Below are positions 43,243 to 52,324 of a DNA stretch of 64,000 nt, piece after piece. The stretch covers positions 823,911-887,910 of the forward strand of contig NZ_KB903249.1 in assembly GCF_000379685.1 (NCBI RefSeq). Reading direction: 5' to 3'. The notes below the pieces were generated by a model. The model saw nothing but the letters and a program-made list of their open reading frames with translations, ran no database searches and had not been told where the DNA came from. A program made the position numbers and the translations under genes. Source of the DNA: Catelliglobosispora koreensis DSM 44566. Its GTDB lineage: Bacteria; Actinomycetota; Actinomycetes; Mycobacteriales; Micromonosporaceae. Position 1 is the stretch's first letter. Each line of letters begins with the position of its first letter.

Positions 43243-45045
43243 GTGTACGAGAGTGTGACCGCAACTTTTGAGACTTTCTACCGTGGGACCTCTCATCGCC
43301 TGATGCGCTTTGCTTACGGCCTAACCGGGGACATGTCCGAGGCGCAGGACCTCACGCAGGAGGCGTATGCCCGCGCGTGGCAGCGATGGAAGCGTCTGCA
43401 GAACTACGACAACCCTGAGTCTTGGCTGCGTCTAGTGGTCACCCGCATGGCCACAGACAGGTGGCGCTGGCTGGGTCTGCGCCGGAACGCGCCCGCTCCG
43501 GTCGTGGCTAACGAGCCAGGCCCAGATCCGGAACTTCTCCATCTCGTTGCCGCGCTCAAGAAGCTGCCGCTCCAACAGCGCAAGGCACTGGTCCTGCACT
43601 ATTTCCTTGATCAGCCGGTGGCCGAGATCGCCGCCGAAACGGGCGTCAACGTCAATACGGTCAAGACGTGGCTTCACAGAGGACGGTCGGCGCTGTTCAA
43701 ACAGCTCGCTGACACGCATTTTGACCAGCCAGACCTTTCTCTGATACGCCGCAGAGCCGGCCAAAAACGCAAACGCACGCTGACGGCCACCATCATCGCC
43801 TTCTTCGCCACAGCGACCGCTGCCGCGGCCGCCTTCCTGTTCGTGCCAAGCCCCGCCCCGCCAGCCGTCCCACCAAATCTCGTACTTCCGTACGGCGCCG
43901 ACACCAAGGTCGGGTACGTGCGGGTGCATGACAACCGCGCTTTCGTGTTCTGGCAACAGGTGTCGGGCAACGTGCGCATCTCCGCGTTTGACCTGACGTC
44001 GGAAACCTTGGCCTGGAACCCGGTCGATCTCGGCACATTCGACCGTACATTCGGCCTAGTTGGGTCCGGGCCCAACGCTGTATTCGCCATAGGCGTACGC
44101 GGTGATGGCACGGTTGCAGACAGCGTTCTCCTCGCGATCGCACCGGATTCTGGGAAACTGTTGTGGCAGCTGCCTGTCAATTACACCACCAACGACAGCG
44201 ACAGCATCGAATTTTTTCCGGACATCGTGGCGGTCACTGGCTTCGCCAGCGGGGTTACCGAAGGCAGGGATATCCAAACTGGACAGCCGAAGTGGACCAT
44301 CGCCGGTACGGCGAAACCTTTGCTGGCCATGCCATTTGAAGGCGAGCTACTGCAGATCCTCGCCGACGGCACGCTGCGCACGGTCGACCCGGCAACAGGT
44401 GAGACGTTCGTGAGGCGAACCGGCGTACCTATCGCTAAGGATCGATCCGGGATGGTGATCGCCGATGGCTGGCTGTATTACTTGGATGCGGCCGGATTCA
44501 GGCGTATTTCCTTGTCCGGCAACGATCCTTGGCAGCCGATTGTCCTGAGCCAGCCCTTGGGATCCGCACGGACGCCGCTGCAGACCTGCGGTGAGCTTAT
44601 CTGCTTGGTCTCGGACGCAAACGAGCTGATCGTGATCGACCGCAAGACCGGCAAGGAATTGTGGCGCCGCCACAGTGATATATCAGTATACGACCTAACC
44701 TCCTACAGCGCCGGGATCATCGTCGCCGGCGACGACCGGGACTCCGCAAGCTCGAAGATCTTCGACTACGCAGGAAAAGACATCACCCCCGGGAACCTGA
44801 CCGGTTGGGCTACGAGGTGGATGAACGATCACACCTTGGTGTTCAGAGTCCGATCCAGCGACATTACTGGCCCGAGTGAAGATGGCCGCGTGATCGCCGA
44901 AGCGGAAATGATCATCTACGATTTGGCCACCCGTCGTGCGCGCTCGCTTGGCGTGATCGCGATCAACGGCAACTGCGATACCTCGCCAACAAAACTCATC
45001 TGCCCCACGTCGGAGGGCTTTACGGTGTACGGCAACCCACACTAG
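43243..45045 (+). CDS. ECF sigma factor tethered to a membrane-anchored beta-propeller
   Basis: A 600-residue protein. Residues 10-76 are sigma region 2 (RLMRFAYGLTGDMSEAQDLT QEAYARAWQRW, MATDRWRW). Residues 100-155 are region 4 (LKKLPLQQRKALVLHYFLDQ, VAEIAAETGVNVNTVKTWLH RGRSALF). Both fit the SigE-type ECF group. A basic stretch (about 169-178, RRRAGQKRKR) leads into one transmembrane helix (179-201). The remaining 400 residues are strand repeats like PQQ-type propellers (GELLQILADGTLRTVDPATG, NELIVIDRKTGKELWRR) and should face outside. So one chain spans sensor and sigma factor. Release by proteolysis would be needed to free the sigma part. No anti-sigma gene is next to it. The start GTG 43243 has no strong ribosome site. 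Confidence 0.88.
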   Translation: MYESVTATFETFYRGTSHRLMRFAYGLTGDMSEAQDLTQEAYARAWQRWKRLQNYDNPESWLRLVVTRMATDRWRWLGLRRNAPAPVVANEPGPDPELLHLVAALKKLPLQQRKALVLHYFLDQPVAEIAAETGVNVNTVKTWLHRGRSALFKQLADTHFDQPDLSLIRRRAGQKRKRTLTATIIAFFATATAAAAAFLFVPSPAPPAVPPNLVLPYGADTKVGYVRVHDNRAFVFWQQVSGNVRISAFDLTSETLAWNPVDLGTFDRTFGLVGSGPNAVFAIGVRGDGTVADSVLLAIAPDSGKLLWQLPVNYTTNDSDSIEFFPDIVAVTGFASGVTEGRDIQTGQPKWTIAGTAKPLLAMPFEGELLQILADGTLRTVDPATGETFVRRTGVPIAKDRSGMVIADGWLYYLDAAGFRRISLSGNDPWQPIVLSQPLGSARTPLQTCGELICLVSDANELIVIDRKTGKELWRRHSDISVYDLTSYSAGIIVAGDDRDSASSKIFDYAGKDITPGNLTGWATRWMNDHTLVFRVRSSDITGPSEDGRVIAEAEMIIYDLATRRARSLGVIAINGNCDTSPTKLICPTSEGFTVYGNPH

Positions 45046-45320
45046 CCGATCACCCGCATCCGTCTCTTCGAGCTACAGCAAGCGTAAGTGAGGCCAGAAG
45101 TTGCCAGAAGAGCGAGGAAAGCCAAGACAGCAGCACCAATTACGTCCACATTGGCGACATTCAGAACCCCGAGCACCGCGGCGGTCACGGAGACCGCGAT
45201 CGTCACGTAAAGCTCTATGCTCCGTCCGCGCCGCAGGTCGGCTGCTACTTGCCGGAAAACGCCGCGCCTGCCGGTCGATGCCGAGTGTCCCGCCGTGTCG
45301 TCATCGGACCGATATGACAT
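45042..45320 (-). CDS. Small two-helix membrane protein
   Basis: A 92-residue protein: SYRSDDDTAGHSASTGRRGV, FRQVAADLRRGRSIELYVTI, then two transmembrane helices (IAVSVTAAVLGVLNVANV and GAAVLAFLALLATSGLTYAC). The N-terminal LRRG-x-x-IELYVT followed by two helices resembles the beginning of longer actinobacterial membrane proteins, so it may be a shortened relative. It overlaps the end of the convergent sigma-propeller gene by 4 nt. Confidence 0.65.
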   Translation of the reverse strand: MSYRSDDDTAGHSASTGRRGVFRQVAADLRRGRSIELYVTIAVSVTAAVLGVLNVANVDVIGAAVLAFLALLATSGLTYACCSSKRRMRVIG

Positions 45321-45436
45321 GCATAGACCCTGCCATATGCGCTCCAGCTCAATCGTTCCCCCGCACGGTCACCCCCCGATCCGACGGACCGTGTGTTCAG
45401 GTGAGCAGACTGAGGCACATCGTTATCGTCACGGAA

Positions 45437-45505
45437 GTGGTGCATCTGTTGATCGATACTTCGGTCTGGCTTGACCTTGCCAGGCGGCGCGATGTGGCCC
45501 TCTAG
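45437..45505 (+). pseudogene. PIN-domain toxin N-terminal fragment
   Basis: VVHLLIDTSVWLDLARRRDV then stop. This is the first strand and helix of PIN-type toxins with the first catalytic Asp (LIDTSVW). The rest of the domain is missing. Confidence 0.6.
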
Positions 45506-45783
45506 CAGCACCAGCTTTATCTGTGACCCGAGCAGTTGGCAATGGCTTTCCAGAGTTCGCCTAGGATCGTAAAGCAGCCCAGAAACTCATGGGCCGCACA
45601 AACTGTGCCGCCGTACTGCTCCTAACAGACCTCGCCTCTGGGCTGAAAATGTGTGGCCGACCTGTCGTACCGCGAAACTTGCGGGTGGTCCTTAAGCTGC
45701 ACAGACCGCGGCTTGTCGCCGCTGGCCGACGCAGTGATACTTAGGTTTTCCAATATAGGACGAATACGTTGGGACGCGGCCAC

Positions 45784-46053
45784 ATGGACATGAGGTTCTG
45801 TAGGGGCTGTGAATTTCCGCTGACATCGGCGGACCGCTGGAACAACCCGCTGACGGTCACAGAGGCGGCCGATATCACGTCACAGGTAAGGGAACTCAAC
45901 GAGTCAGCCAGGCGGCTTGGGAGACCCGAACCGGTACCAGGCGCAAATAGCCCGCTGTTCAGTCTGGGCATGATGCTGCGGGCCTTTGAGGTATATCGAT
46001 GTAATCGCTGTCAGAAACTTACCCTCTTTCTTGGTGCCTTCCGTCTGGGCTAA
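45784..46053 (+). CDS. Zinc-ribbon-like hypothetical protein
   Basis: An 89-residue protein from ATG 45784; TTG 45769 is an alternative. It has two C-x2-C pairs, FCRGCEFPL near the start and YRCNRCQKL near the end, consistent with a zinc ribbon. Between them is a helical part (AADITSQVRELNESARRLGR). It is not a family I know. No operon partner. Confidence 0.5.
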   Translation: MDMRFCRGCEFPLTSADRWNNPLTVTEAADITSQVRELNESARRLGRPEPVPGANSPLFSLGMMLRAFEVYRCNRCQKLTLFLGAFRLG

Positions 46054-46591
46054 AACCGCACCGCCTGCGCGCAACGGCGGCCAGAACGCTGAACATGCGG
46101 AGTCCGCAAGCTAACTAAGTAGAACTCGGCGCCAACTGGAATTCATACGACCTCTGGCCAGCATGAAGAAGGTTCTTATGCCGCCACCTTAGGTCCGCAC
46201 GTGCATCGTGCACGTGCATATTGAGCTGTTCTGGCGACCGCTAAGCGATTTGTCGGTGCCTGCCACAGCAAAATGGCCACCGCGAAGCGGTGCTTGAGCG
46301 CGAATTTGCAGCCGGGTTGGCCAAGGTGTTGCAGGCTAGTTGGCCAGTCAAGTCCTTTCGTCTTAAGGGTCGGGTTCCCACTCGAATTCCTCAATGGTCC
46401 ACGGAAGGCCGGGATCATCGCGTCGCGCCACGTGCTCTAGCGGAAGTGCCGCAAGCTGTGCGACAGACGAGTTCTGATCGATGACGTGCACCATGCAGGC
46501 CACCACTGCGGCTCCTGGCGCGTTGGGACACGAATCGGGGACGCATGCCTATAGTTATCAGCCAGCCAGGACGCCCAGCGAAGGGACAGCA
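46054..46591. other. Gene-poor stretch with repeats
   Basis: Holds the second copy of the 50-bp repeat (46149-46200) and the inverted hairpin (46197-46217). On the minus strand the repeat leads into ATG and MNSSWRRVLLS, then stop, a possible dead relative of the 42673 gene. Confidence 0.5.
46197..46217. repeat. Inverted-repeat hairpin, copy 2
   Basis: GCACGTGCA, TCG loop, TGCACGTGC. With two flanking bases it is the exact reverse complement of the core at 42515-42537. Confidence 0.75.
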
Positions 46592-47716
46592 ATGGACGTG
46601 AAGTCCACCGACATTGCGCTTCGCAACCCTCCGAACGCCGCGATCTACTACACCACTCCTGGCGGCGCACAAGCCGAGGCACTCCTAACCCAATGGCTCA
46701 CCGAAGCTCTCGGGCTAGTGAAGCAGCTGTTCGGCACCGAGTTCCCGGGACGCTGGTACATCTCACAAACAAGCGAAGACGGCCAGCCGTGCCCGAGCAT
46801 CGACAACACCGACCTGCCGAATCTGGGCGGCCTGATGCAGGGAAGATCATCCATTCTCGCCTACGCCGCCCTCGTCTTCGACCACGGAGAACACGAGACT
46901 CTCGAGTTCGTACGGCTCAAATTCGCGCGGTATGGCCAAGACCGCGGACATCTATTGCTCCACCAATCCATCGGCTTCACTACCTACGACGCCGCAACCG
47001 TCAGCAAAGCCACGGCCGCGGTCATCGGCATGCTGTCCACCATGGCCGCCACCTCAGAACCTGTCTACGGCGAAGTCTGTCCCAAGTGGACAGCACACGA
47101 ACCGTCCACACGCCTCGATTTGCTGCTGCGCCGAACCGACACAGATTCCACACGACTCGCGACAAGCCTGCTGCGCGGCTACGAATGGGCCACCCTGCTC
47201 AACAGCGCGCTTGCCGAAAAGCTGGGCGGCCCAGAGGCGCTGCGCAGCAGCGGTGCCTTCGACAAAGTGATCGAAGCTGGCAACTCCCTCATCTTGCAGG
47301 CCACCAAAACCCCGCAGCGATTCGACACCGCAGCAGCGCAACTCGTCTGGAACCAGCTTCGCCCAGTACTGCCAGCCGGAATTCCTAAACCCATACCACT
47401 GATGGACTTCAACCCCTTAATCATGGCTGACGCCCAAACTGCAGAACAGATCCAACCGGAACGCCCAAACGCCAGCGCGGCCCCGCAAATTACAGACGCG
47501 CTTGCCGAAGAACTCGCTCAGTTCTCAGCTATCGCCGTGGGAAACGGCTGGATCTTCCATGCAGAATCAGGCGGCGATGTCCCTGTAGTCACGGGACGTC
47601 TGTTCCCGCAAACGGAAATCGGACTCACCAAAGAAGGCCAGCAACACCTCGACCAAATTCTTCGCAAGCACGGAATCGAACCCGAACGGCCCTTCATCAA
47701 CCCATCAGAAACCTAG
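46592..47716 (+). CDS. Hypothetical protein, 374 residues
   Basis: From ATG 46592 (AAGGGAC upstream) the protein begins MDVKSTDIALRNPPNAAIYY. It has mixed alpha/beta sequence: TQWLTEALGLVKQLFGTEFP, GRWYISQTSEDGQPCPSIDN, FARYGQDRGHLLLHQSIGFT, KVIEAGNSLILQATKTPQRF, and a C-terminal part VVTGRLFPQTEIGLTKEGQQ HLDQILRKHG. I do not recognise the family. No signal peptide or membrane helix. Nearby SUKH and DUF1877-like genes make an immunity-type role possible, but only by position. Confidence 0.7.
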   Translation: MDVKSTDIALRNPPNAAIYYTTPGGAQAEALLTQWLTEALGLVKQLFGTEFPGRWYISQTSEDGQPCPSIDNTDLPNLGGLMQGRSSILAYAALVFDHGEHETLEFVRLKFARYGQDRGHLLLHQSIGFTTYDAATVSKATAAVIGMLSTMAATSEPVYGEVCPKWTAHEPSTRLDLLLRRTDTDSTRLATSLLRGYEWATLLNSALAEKLGGPEALRSSGAFDKVIEAGNSLILQATKTPQRFDTAAAQLVWNQLRPVLPAGIPKPIPLMDFNPLIMADAQTAEQIQPERPNASAAPQITDALAEELAQFSAIAVGNGWIFHAESGGDVPVVTGRLFPQTEIGLTKEGQQHLDQILRKHGIEPERPFINPSET

Positions 47717-47847
47717 GCCTGCGGGAAGCATTAGGTGGGACTAGACAGGCGCTGTCGTCCGGTTGAGTGAAGAGCTACTCGGCGGACTGAGGTGCTTGCC
47801 AACGCCGCCCGTCAGAGTCATTTGCTTCCATTCCTTACTGTCGATGC

Positions 47848-48039
47848 ATGGCAAGGCGGTCACGGTTGTCGTACGAGGGCGCGCTGTCTATCTTCGACAG
47901 TAGATCCAGAGCGTCGATCAAGGTACTTGAGAATCTTGTCAGCGGTGGCCTATCACTAGGGGCGTTAGCCTTCCCAGCCGCATTGGGATCACTCGATGCA
48001 AAGAGGGAGACCTTTCGGCTAGGTCTGCCAGCGAAGTAG
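47848..48039 (+). pseudogene. NACHT N-terminal-like helical fragment
   Basis: A 63-residue frame: ARRSRLSYEGALSIFDSRSR, ASIKVLENLVSGGLSLGALA, SLDAKRETFRLG. It resembles the helical domain found at the N-terminus of many actinobacterial NACHT/STAND proteins (LSY-x-x-AL, then a Gly-rich helix pair). The NTPase part is absent, and the next gene is unrelated. It is likely a remnant or a stand-alone domain. Confidence 0.5.
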
Positions 48040-48102
48040 GTACGTTGCCTTGAGATTCTTCGACTGGCAGGATCGGGGCGAGTACTCCAGAGGAGATCAA
48101 CG

Positions 48103-48243
48103 TTGACTGCGCCGTTCCTGCGAGATCCAAAACAGCGAGACGACCGCCTTCAACTCATCGTGAAAATCACCGTATACGGGGGAGCGGCGATCGGCACCAT
48201 CGTCTTCGGTGTAGTCGTCCTAGCGAGTCTCGTTGGCCGGTAG
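48103..48243 (+). CDS. Tiny membrane protein, 46 residues
   Basis: TTG 48103 follows AGGAG (48091-48095) with 7 nt spacing. The product has a charged N-terminus (PFLRDPKQRDDRLQLIVKI) and one hydrophobic helix (VYGGAAIGTIVFGVVVLASL). Small single-helix proteins like this are plausible. It lies 36 nt before the SUKH gene and may be co-transcribed. Confidence 0.5.
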   Translation: MTAPFLRDPKQRDDRLQLIVKITVYGGAAIGTIVFGVVVLASLVGR

Positions 48244-48279
48244 GGCATTCACAGGGTCTACTGGGCCGGAGGTCTGTCA

Positions 48280-49371
48280 TTGTCAGCCGAAGCTATCAAC
48301 CGCCTCCTTGCCACGATCACATCCCCACGTGACGCCATGTGGGCGCAGGTGGACTGGCAGGCTGTGCAAGAGCGCCTGGGCACTGCGCTTCCCTTTGACT
48401 TCAAGGCCTTTGTCGACCAGGCGCCGGCCGGGACCTTCAGCAACGAGCTTCTGCCCAACTACCCTGGCCTGCTCGGCTACCCGGCGAACGACTACCTGGC
48501 TCCCCACGCGCATATCCTGAATACCTTCGTGCGGTGGCGGCACAGCGGGGACGGCAATTTTCCTTTCCCCCTTTATCCGGAGCCGCAAGGTGTGCTGCTG
48601 TGGGCGAGCGGAAATAGCAGTTGCTACTGGTGGCTTACCGGGCCGAAGGACCCTAACGAGTGGAAGGTGGTCACCTGTGACCGGTCGTTCAACCATTGGC
48701 GTACGCATGAGGCGGGCATGGCCCAGTTCGTGGTAGCCGAATTGGATGCTGGCCGGCTCGCCCGGTTCAAGCCCTACCCAGCGGCAAAACCGCGACCCTT
48801 CGAGCCTGCCAAAGCAAACGAGCAAACGTTCTATGGGCTACCCCTGCCACGTGACGACAGCGAAGCCCTCATCGGTGCCATCGGTTCACCAGCGCCGGCC
48901 AGTAGGCGCATTGACTGGGCGGCGCTGGAAACACGACTAGGAACGGCGTTGCCCAGCGACTACAAAGCCTTCATGGACGGCTGTGGCACCGGCTGCGTCT
49001 GTGACATCACCATCTTGGGCCCTGATCCGTGCGAAAGCCACAACCTGGTTGCCAGCCAGGCCGGTCAAGCGGCAGCGGCCGAAAACGCTGGCCTGGCAGA
49101 GCATGTGAGCTTTCACCCCAGCAGACACGGGCTGTTGTGCTGGGGCCGCAGAGCCGACGGCACCTACCTGAGCTGGAAAACCGTCAAGAATGACCCTCAA
49201 CATTGGACAGTAGTCGCGTTCCTGCCACACATGCGGTCCCAGCAGTCCTTTGACGACATGTCGTTTAGCACCTTCCTCCTGCGCTACTCAGGTGTCCTAA
49301 CACCCATGGCCGTCATCATCGGTGAGCCGTGGCAGGCAGGCATCACCTTCAGCCCCCACAACTGTTCGTAG
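48280..49371 (+). CDS. Two-domain SMI1/KNR4 (SUKH) protein
   Basis: A 363-residue protein with two SUKH domains. The first has VDWQAVQERLGTALPFDFKA FVDQ; the second has IDWAALETRLGTALPSDYKA FMDGCG. Both continue with the usual strands (PEPQGVLLWASGNSSCYWWL and HGLLCWGRRADGTYLSWKTV). SUKH proteins are the most common immunity proteins for polymorphic toxins, and also occur as stand-alone or heterodimer-like tandems. The start is TTG 48280. No toxin gene is adjacent; the RHS protein is 41 kb away. Confidence 0.87.
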   Translation: MSAEAINRLLATITSPRDAMWAQVDWQAVQERLGTALPFDFKAFVDQAPAGTFSNELLPNYPGLLGYPANDYLAPHAHILNTFVRWRHSGDGNFPFPLYPEPQGVLLWASGNSSCYWWLTGPKDPNEWKVVTCDRSFNHWRTHEAGMAQFVVAELDAGRLARFKPYPAAKPRPFEPAKANEQTFYGLPLPRDDSEALIGAIGSPAPASRRIDWAALETRLGTALPSDYKAFMDGCGTGCVCDITILGPDPCESHNLVASQAGQAAAAENAGLAEHVSFHPSRHGLLCWGRRADGTYLSWKTVKNDPQHWTVVAFLPHMRSQQSFDDMSFSTFLLRYSGVLTPMAVIIGEPWQAGITFSPHNCS

Positions 49372-49971
49372 CCAACGGCTGTCCCAGTCAGCCAGGCGCG
49401 CAGCCGATCCGGGCTGCGCACCCACCAGAGCGCACAGGAACCATGCTGCTCAACCAATCTGCCGCATGCCTGCGAGGCATCAGCGGGAATACGCGAATTC
49501 ACACACGACGATGACCGGCCTGCCCATCGACACCTACAGTGAAGCGACAGGCAGAAACGCAAGCGGCAACAGCCGAAAGAGCACCGACCGAAAACCTGCC
49601 TGCATAGGCCGGAACGATCAAGTGCTGACTTTTGGGCCGGCGCCTCGGCGCTCGAAGACTCCGGCCCGGCCAGCGGTGCTTTACCACCGCCGTGGTTAGC
49701 CGCATTCTGCAGCCCAGACTGGAGTGCAGCGGCATGCCAGGCGCTGAGCTGTCGAAGTTTTGATGACGCGTGCACGGACTACGCTAAGGGCTGAACGGCG
49801 AATGTCAGAAAGCCTTGCAACAGAAGGCTCCGCCGACGAGAACAGGTCGGTCATCTCTCGCCTTTAGACGAGAGACGCAGGCCCTTTGCCGCCCCGCGGT
49901 GTCTGTCACGGGCCGGTCGTTGTTGGCAAATGATTCGCGGCAGTTGGTACGTGCTGGAGCATCGAGCAGCG
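49372..49971. other. Gene-poor stretch
   Basis: No convincing gene or hairpin between the SUKH gene and the convergent HTH gene. Confidence 0.45.
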
Positions 49972-50406
49972 TTATCGTCCGATCTGATATCCCTGCTGCC
50001 GCAGGCGCCGCGCCCAGCTGTAGACCGTGTGGACGGGGACATCGAAGTGTTCCGCGAGGCCGTTGATGCTGCCCATTTGCCGGTACGCGCCCATGATGTC
50101 TGTGGCTTCGGGCATCCGCCTGTAGGTCCGGGTGCCAGGCTTGGCGGCTGCTTTACTGGCAGCTGTCTTTTGAGGGCCGCGGCGCTTCTTGACTTTTACG
50201 GATTTGGTGGCGGCGCGCCTGCTTACCTTCTTCGGCACTTCATTGGTTTGGGTGTTAAGTGAATCGGAATCCCCGGTTTCCACGAGTGGTTTATCTTCTG
50301 CGAGCGCATCGGCAAGCCAGGCTAGCGCGCGCCGCCGGCTCGCGAGCGACAGTGGTTGCAGCGCTTGATATGCCGCTTCCAGAGCAGCAAGTTCCGATAG
50401 CCTCAT
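49972..50406 (-). CDS. HTH protein with Lys/Ala-rich linker
   Basis: A 144-residue protein. ATG 50406 is chosen because GAGGGAGG lies about 6 nt upstream. The N-terminal helices (RLSELAALEAAYQALQPLSL, ASRRRALAWLADAL) are followed by a very basic, Lys/Ala/Thr-rich linker (VKVKKRRGPQKTAASKAAAK) and a C-terminal helix-turn-helix (RRMPEATDIMGAYRQMGSIN, GLAEHFDVPVHTVYSWARRL). This build resembles nucleoid-associated or phage-type DNA-binding proteins. Its targets are unknown. Confidence 0.7.
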   Translation of the reverse strand: MRLSELAALEAAYQALQPLSLASRRRALAWLADALAEDKPLVETGDSDSLNTQTNEVPKKVSRRAATKSVKVKKRRGPQKTAASKAAAKPGTRTYRRMPEATDIMGAYRQMGSINGLAEHFDVPVHTVYSWARRLRQQGYQIGR

Positions 50407-50668
50407 GAATGCCTCCCTCATGATTTCATTCACGATCATCCTAGCCAGCAACAACCGAAGTCAATCAGCGGGCATCCTGAGCTATCAAATCGACCCTCCA
50501 TTCCCCGAGAGGTCCGTAGGTCCAGGACTTCGCAGGCTGTATTGGCGAAGCGCACCGCCTAGCCGATAGGAACTCAATGCCCAGAATTCCGCGCCGCAAG
50601 GCCTCACCAGCGCCCGTCTCTGGCCAAGGCCCACTGTCCGGCCATCGATGGCGCACCATCCGGTCTGC

Positions 50669-51115
50669 TTATAAGGAGCACCAGCAATAGAGGTGTTTGT
50701 CTTCCGCGATGGCCTTACGCGCCAACGCGGTCAGTTCTGCGAGTACGTGCGCCAAATCGGATGGATCGGCGCGGCCACCGAACTCCTCGGTGAGCGCCCA
50801 CGGTGGTGCGACCCTGGCGGCATCTACCTTGGCGAGCAATTCGACTGCCAGTCTGGTGTAGACGATGACGAACGGGCCCTCGCCGTCATCATCGTCGGCT
50901 GGCCAGACCAGCTCATTTGCCATGAGGTCAACAGACCACGGGACACCTTGCGACAACGCGACGGCTTGCCCTAGGCCGACGGTGTAGTCAATGCCCTTAG
51001 CATCCACGCCTTCGCACAAGCCAGCAATGACCGGGCTTTGGCCACTGTGCTCGTCGAGCAGCTGCCTCATCTGTGCAGGCTCACCGCACAGGAAGTAGTC
51101 ATAGAGCACACCCAT
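50669..51115 (-). CDS. DUF1877-like hypothetical protein
   Basis: A 148-residue protein from ATG 51115 (MGVLYDYFLCGEPAQMRQLL), the usual start of a group of actinobacterial DUF1877-like proteins. It continues VPWSVDLMANELVWPADDDD, VIVYTRLAVELLAKVDAARV, AHVLAELTALARKAIAEDKH and ends LYCWCSL. An open frame continues upstream to TTG 51217 but is not family-like. Such proteins are often found beside SUKH and other immunity-type genes. It lies at the end of a small minus-strand operon of membrane genes. Confidence 0.7.
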   Translation of the reverse strand: MGVLYDYFLCGEPAQMRQLLDEHSGQSPVIAGLCEGVDAKGIDYTVGLGQAVALSQGVPWSVDLMANELVWPADDDDGEGPFVIVYTRLAVELLAKVDAARVAPPWALTEEFGGRADPSDLAHVLAELTALARKAIAEDKHLYCWCSL

Positions 51116-51393
51116 CGGTGCATAGTGCGGCAGGCGGGCCAAGAACTCAACCTTTGGAACCGCCAGGTTGGTTTGGCGCCGCCCGCGGTCGTCAGCGGTA
51201 TTGCACTCGATATCCAAACGTGGCTGAGACGATATCGGCCGCCGCTATCGAAGGAGCAGGTTTCGCCTAGCCGTTCATAGGGGATCAGTGTGGCTTCGCC
51301 TTGGATAGCCCGCGCTGTCCTGTACACGAACGTGAGCAGAACACTACCTATGACGACGTTTAACGGGATGGTGATTGCGGGGTGCAGCGTCAC
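51067..51393 (-). CDS. Small membrane protein, uncertain
   Basis: From GTG 51393, overlapping the stop of the upstream gene by 4 nt (GTGA), the frame begins VTLHPAITIPLNVVIGSVLL TFVYRTARAIQGEATLIPYE, with one membrane helix. After about residue 60 the sequence loses protein-like character and overlaps the DUF1877-like gene, so the true end may be lost through a frameshift. Confidence 0.4.
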   Translation of the reverse strand: MTLHPAITIPLNVVIGSVLLTFVYRTARAIQGEATLIPYERLGETCSFDSGGRYRLSHVWISSAIPLTTAGGAKPTWRFQRLSSWPACRTMHRWVCSMTTSCAVSLHR

Positions 51394-51677
51394 GAAGGTT
51401 GTAGGGCATAAACGATGCCAAGGCCGATCAAAGCGATGATCGCCAAAAGCGCACCGGCGATGACCGGCTGTGTTGGCCGTGATGCTGACGCCAAACGCCA
51501 CAGCATTGCGGCTGCCGCAACTTATGCGAGTACGGTGCTGACCGTAATCCAGACTGGTACGGCAGGAAGCATCAGATTCGACAGTACCGGGATAGCGTTG
51601 AGGCCGATCAGGGCTGCAAGGATTTTGAGCTGGGTCGTTGGTGCCCAAAGGCCACGCCGCTGCGGTAGGGGTTGCAT
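51390..51677 (-). pseudogene. Small membrane protein with in-frame stop
   Basis: ATG 51677 begins MQPLPQRRGLWAPTTQLKIL, followed by two helices and WITVSTVLA. A TAA follows, and the same frame then continues VAAAAMLWRLASASRPTQPV and a last helix IAGALLAIIALIGLGIVYAL. A single stop codon splits a natural-looking 95-residue protein, with coupling (GTGA) to the next gene kept. Confidence 0.55.
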
Positions 51678-52324
51678 CGGTGGCACGTTAACGTGCTGCG
51701 TCCGTATCAATCCAGCTGCTGTCGCGTCCCGTTGCACCCGGCGATAACGGCACTCCGGTCCTTCATCTCCCTGCATTGGAGAGCTGGTGCGGCGTAACTG
51801 TTCGCTAGTCCAATTAGGACTGCTAGTGGATGCACCAACGGATCTGGCTATTGAGTTCGCGCTGTCCAAAGGGTTTTGGCCCGTGCGGCCACCGCTATCG
51901 GTGATCGCAGGAGCGGTTCGGCTGATGCGCACTTCCGCCACGACACACACGACCTCCGCCAGATGCGAAGCGTCTTCGAACACTTGCGTTCCAACAATCC
52001 GGCCCTTCGAACAAGCCTGGCGTGGCTTCCTGACGAAATAGGATTGGCCGGCCAGCCGGTTTGGCGGCGGTAGCTCCGTCGACCATTACCTAGCGTGCCG
52101 GTGGCTGCTGCTTAAGTTCGGGGGCTGCACTTCCACGACGATGCCGGGCCTTCGGCCAGCCTGCTCCCTTGCTACCTGCGGATCAAACTCGACCCACCAC
52201 ACCTGCCGCGGGGCGAGCTGGACTGCTAGGGCTCACTCGCTAACCTGCGTGTCCAGCTCCGCCCACTCGCGGGCCTCGGCTTGGTAGGCGGCAAGCTGCT
52301 CTCGATCTGCCTCTATGCAGGAGG
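51678..52324. other. Gene-poor stretch
   Basis: No convincing gene on either strand before the TPR-like remnant and the SARP gene. Confidence 0.4.

Noticed and set aside
42511..46217. Composite transposon bounded by the inverted 23-mers
   Set aside because: No transposase or target duplication visible; the repeats are themselves hairpins and fit terminators equally well.
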